This document shows, piece by piece, positions 61,617 through 64,000 of a stretch of 64,000 nt of DNA. The position numbers and the translations under genes were made by a program. The notes beneath the pieces are model-generated. The model was not told the DNA's origin, did not search any database, and saw only the letters and a list, made by a program, of their open reading frames with translations. Numbering within the stretch: position 1 is the stretch's first letter; every line of letters begins with the position of its first letter. Location of the stretch: positions 14,286-78,285 of the forward strand of contig JBMZCV010000004.1 in the NCBI GenBank assembly GCA_049613665.1. The letters run 5' to 3'. The stretch comes from JBMZCV01 sp049613665. GTDB lineage: Bacteria > Bacteroidota > Bacteroidia > Chitinophagales > UBA2359.

Positions 61617-62756
61617 ATGACAATATTAGATAGCATACAAATGGTCGATTTGAAAGGCCAATATCAAGGCATTCGACAAGAAGTAGAAAAAAATATGCAC
61701 GAGGTGCTACAATCTTGTGCTTTTATTAACGGTAGTTTCGTAAAAAAGTTTGCTGCCGAACTTTCTATTTATCTGGATGTAAAACACACTATTCCTTGTG
61801 CAAATGGAACAGATGCGCTTCAAATTGCTTTGATGGCACTTGGTTTGAAGGCTGGCGATGAAGTAATTACGCCTGCTTTTACTTATGTTGCAACTGCCGA
61901 AGTTATTGCTTTGTTGGGACTAAAGCCTGTTTTTGTAGATGTAAATGCTGATACTTTTACGATAGATTTAGAAGATTTGCAACGAAAAATTACCGCTCGT
62001 ACAAAGTGCATTATTCCTGTTCATTTATATGGACAAGTTGCTGATATACAAGCAATTATGAATGTCGCAAAAAAGAATAACTTGTTTGTTGTGGAAGATA
62101 ATGCTCAAGCTATTGGTGCATCTTATCGGTTTGAAGATGGTACACAACGCAAAGCTGGTGGGTTTGGACACATTGCTTGTACTTCGTTTTATCCGTCCAA
62201 AAATTTGGGTTGTTTTGGCGATGGCGGTGCTATTTTTACACAAGATGATGAGCTAGCTTCTCGTATAAGAAAAATTGCGAATCATGGGCAAAATTCACTC
62301 TACGAATTTGAAATGATAGGCGTAAATTCTAGACTCGATAGCTTGCAAGCGGCTGTTTTACTTCCAAAATTAGCACGTTTGGATACTTATAATAAGGCTC
62401 GACAACAAGCAGCTCATTTTTATGATAAGGCTTTTAAAAATTGTGAAAAAATCATTATTCCGAAACGAGCGGTTTATTCTACTCATGTTTTTCATCAATA
62501 TACGATTAAATTGAAGGAGAAAAGAGACGAATTGCGTACATTTTTGCGAGCAGCAGGAGTGCCAAGTATGGTTTATTATCCTTTGCCAATACATTTGCAA
62601 AAAGGCTATCAACAATTTGGCTATGAAAAAGGAAGTTTGCCAGTAAGTGAGAAGCTTTGCGAACAGGTCATTTCACTGCCAATGCACACAGAGTTGACTA
62701 AAGAACAATTGGCTTATATTTGTGAGAAAGTTTTAATGTTTGTCGAAAATAATTAA
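61617..62756 (+). CDS. DegT/DnrJ/EryC1/StrS family sugar aminotransferase
   Basis: 379 residues. PLP-dependent fold type I: CANGTDALQIALMALGLKAGDEVITPAFTYVATAE, VEDNAQAIGASY, PLP Lys195 in TSFYPSKNLGCFGDGGAIFT, NSRLDSLQAAVLLPKL and HVFHQYTIKL. These enzymes aminate UDP- or dTDP-keto sugars for lipopolysaccharide or surface glycans. Resembles the WbpE/WlbC group in length and motifs, but the substrate is not fixed. No sugar biosynthesis cluster is adjacent. Confidence 0.88.
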   Translation: MTILDSIQMVDLKGQYQGIRQEVEKNMHEVLQSCAFINGSFVKKFAAELSIYLDVKHTIPCANGTDALQIALMALGLKAGDEVITPAFTYVATAEVIALLGLKPVFVDVNADTFTIDLEDLQRKITARTKCIIPVHLYGQVADIQAIMNVAKKNNLFVVEDNAQAIGASYRFEDGTQRKAGGFGHIACTSFYPSKNLGCFGDGGAIFTQDDELASRIRKIANHGQNSLYEFEMIGVNSRLDSLQAAVLLPKLARLDTYNKARQQAAHFYDKAFKNCEKIIIPKRAVYSTHVFHQYTIKLKEKRDELRTFLRAAGVPSMVYYPLPIHLQKGYQQFGYEKGSLPVSEKLCEQVISLPMHTELTKEQLAYICEKVLMFVENN

Positions 62757-62767
62757 TAAGAAACATT

Positions 62768-62965
62768 TTTTTGGCAAGGAATATTCCTATTTTTCAGTAA
62801 AATAGGAAATATTGGTTTTTTTAGCCCTAAAAAAATAGCATGTTTAAACTTTTGATAAAAAAAAGCCTTAAAAACTAATTGCTGACATAGGAAAATAAGT
62901 AAATGTTTTTTATAATATTTATTTGTTTTCAAAGCGAGAGTAGCTGATTTGAGCTGGTAATATCT
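62768..62965. mobile_element. Family E-related element downstream of the DegT gene
   Basis: Reverse complement of 33695-33895 across AATAGCATGTTTAAACTTTTGAT, AAAACTAATTGCTGACA, AATGTTTTTTATAATATTTATTTG and CAAAGCGAGAGTAGCTG. The left inner arm is changed (CCTATTTTTCAGTAAAATAGG, now a small hairpin of its own). Confidence 0.6.
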
Positions 62966-62981
62966 TACAAAAAAAATATTT

Positions 62982-63614
62982 ATGGAATTTCATCAACTGA
63001 CATCATTTTTAAAAAAGGAGTTGCAAAAAACTTTGCCTGCCGATAAGGTACGTTTGAAAATGAGTCCACCATTTCGGAAAGCATCAATTAATGTTTTTTA
63101 TAAAAATAAAGAAAATGCTAGAAAAGCGGCAGTTTTAATATTGTTGTATCCTCATCAAGATGAAATCTATTTTTGTTTGATGAAGCGTACCGAAGATGGC
63201 TATGCTCATAGTGGGCAAATTAGCCTTCCTGGAGGAGGAGTAGAAGCTCAAGATATGGACATGATTGCGACTGCTCTTCGAGAAACAGAAGAAGAATTTG
63301 GGATAGATAGAAAACTGGTGCAACCAATTGGGCAAATTAGCGAATTGTATATTCCTGTTAGCAATTCTTTAGTTTTTCCTGTGGTGGCTTACATTTCAAA
63401 GCGGCCAGTTTTTATACCAAATCCTAAAGAAGTAGCCCAAATTATAGAAGTGCCTGTTTCATATATGTTTCGAGCCGATATTGTGAAGAAAAAATGGCTT
63501 CAGGCAACTTCTGGCTTTCGTATGGAAGTGCCATATTATGATGTGTTTGGCCATGTTGTTTGGGGAGCTACTGCTATGATGTTGAGTGAGTTTTTGGCGA
63601 TTGTAGAGGCTTGA
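62982..63614 (+). CDS. CoA pyrophosphatase-type Nudix hydrolase
   Basis: 210 residues. Nudix box at about 84-108 (SLPGGGVEAQDMD, then ATALRETEEEFGI), with REtEEEfG intact. The preceding FRKASINVFYKNKENARKAAVLILLYPHQDEIYFCLMKRTEDGYAHSGQISLPGG is characteristic of the NudL/CoAse group. It should hydrolyse CoA and CoA esters to 3',5'-ADP and 4'-phosphopantetheine. Single gene between repeat elements. Confidence 0.9.
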   Translation: MEFHQLTSFLKKELQKTLPADKVRLKMSPPFRKASINVFYKNKENARKAAVLILLYPHQDEIYFCLMKRTEDGYAHSGQISLPGGGVEAQDMDMIATALRETEEEFGIDRKLVQPIGQISELYIPVSNSLVFPVVAYISKRPVFIPNPKEVAQIIEVPVSYMFRADIVKKKWLQATSGFRMEVPYYDVFGHVVWGATAMMLSEFLAIVEA

Positions 63615-63660
63615 GAGTTAAGAAAATAACATGCAATAAAAAGGCTAAAATGCCAATTAC

Positions 63661-63931
63661 TTAAATTACAGTGTACTTAATACACTGTAAAGTAAGTTTA
63701 TTATAGTTTTTGCAAAAAAGTTATTCATTTGTTCAGACGTGACAGGTTTTTAAAACCTGTCACATAAGCTAATTTTTTTAAATGACAAAGAAGAAATGAC
63801 ATATTTTTCTAGCCAAAACTGTCAAATCTAAAAAAATATGAGCTATCGTAGTTTTAGAAATATGTCATTTCTCACATCCTTGAAACTATAACAAACTTAC
63901 TTTACAGTGTACTTAATACACTGTAATTTAA
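63661..63931. mobile_element. Nested repeat element with long inverted ends (family H)
   Basis: Arms of about 48 bp, each with an inner palindrome TTACAGTGTAC...ACACTGTAA (63666-63690 and 63902-63926) followed by AGTAAGTTTATTATAGTTT or its complement. Between them are a family B palindrome (63735-63763) and a family G element (63787-63875). This looks like successive insertions of small elements. Confidence 0.65.
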
Positions 63932-63972
63932 ATCTTCTAAGGTTTGTTTCATAAAAATGTTATGGTAATCGA

Positions 63973-64000
63973 GGTGGAAGGCACTTTTAAAGTGCCTTCC
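63973..64000. repeat. Family A palindrome, copy 7 (cut by window edge)
   Basis: GGTGGAAGGCACTTTT then AAAGTGCCTTCC up to the last base; the final ACC expected from the symmetry lies beyond the window. Confidence 0.7.

Noticed and set aside
546..64000. Possible CRISPR array from the many short palindromes
   Set aside because: The copies are kilobases apart or singly placed, not regularly spaced direct repeats, and no cas genes are present.

Overview
The window looks like a chromosomal segment of a member of the Bacteroidota. The DNA is A+T-rich, ribosome-binding sites are A-rich rather than GGAGG-like, and several starts are preceded by the TAnnTTTG -7 box typical of this phylum. Gene content agrees: a type IX secretion Plug protein, DUF2490 and LolA-like envelope proteins, a MuiA-type DUF4139 protein and a single-polypeptide penicillin acylase. 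No rRNA, tRNA or CRISPR array was recognised. I did not assign a genus.

Layout. 1-8.3 kb: an orphan UPF0175 protein, then a leftward TetR / outer-membrane protein / ABC ATPase / three FtsX-type permeases / LolA-like operon, with two permeases being tandem duplicates. 8.5-9.9 kb: T9SS Plug. 10.3-18.4 kb: a rightward signalling cluster (FIST sensor, two paralogous histidine kinase plus receiver pairs, and a REC-PAS-kinase-REC-HPt hybrid). 18.9-24.2 kb: a dicarboxylate/amino acid symporter, a lipoprotein and RNase R. 24.5-31.8 kb: the isoleucine/valine operon ilvE-ilvD-ilvB-ilvN-ilvC, preceded by a leader peptide and attenuator. 31.9-36.6 kb: a HEPN plus nuclease-like protein, a sugar-lactone oxidase and a sensor kinase. 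36.7-46.6 kb: PhoD-like phosphatase, DNA methyltransferase, MuiA-like protein, MATE exporter, penicillin acylase and KdsA. 46.8-48.5 kb: a TIR/coiled-coil/DUF5648-like protein and a REP-associated tyrosine transposase (RAYT). 48.7-63.6 kb: unknown exported proteins, ornithine aminotransferase, DUF2490, DUF2071, a beta-helix lipoprotein, a Kv-like channel, UvrC, a DegT aminotransferase and a CoA-type Nudix hydrolase.

Two things stand out. First, the ilv leader has every part of a classical transcription attenuator: a 22-residue peptide with eight Ile and two Val codons, and four RNA segments that can form 1:2, 2:3 or 3:4 pairings. Second, the intergenic DNA is densely populated by at least nine families of palindromic or MITE-like repeats (called A to J here). 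They are nested in one another, sit in most convergent gene gaps, and in one case lie in frame inside the RAYT gene itself. Several apparent N-terminal extensions and small ORFs are only read-through of these repeats, so starts have been moved downstream for ilvE, rocD, the 515-residue protein at 52.7 kb and others.
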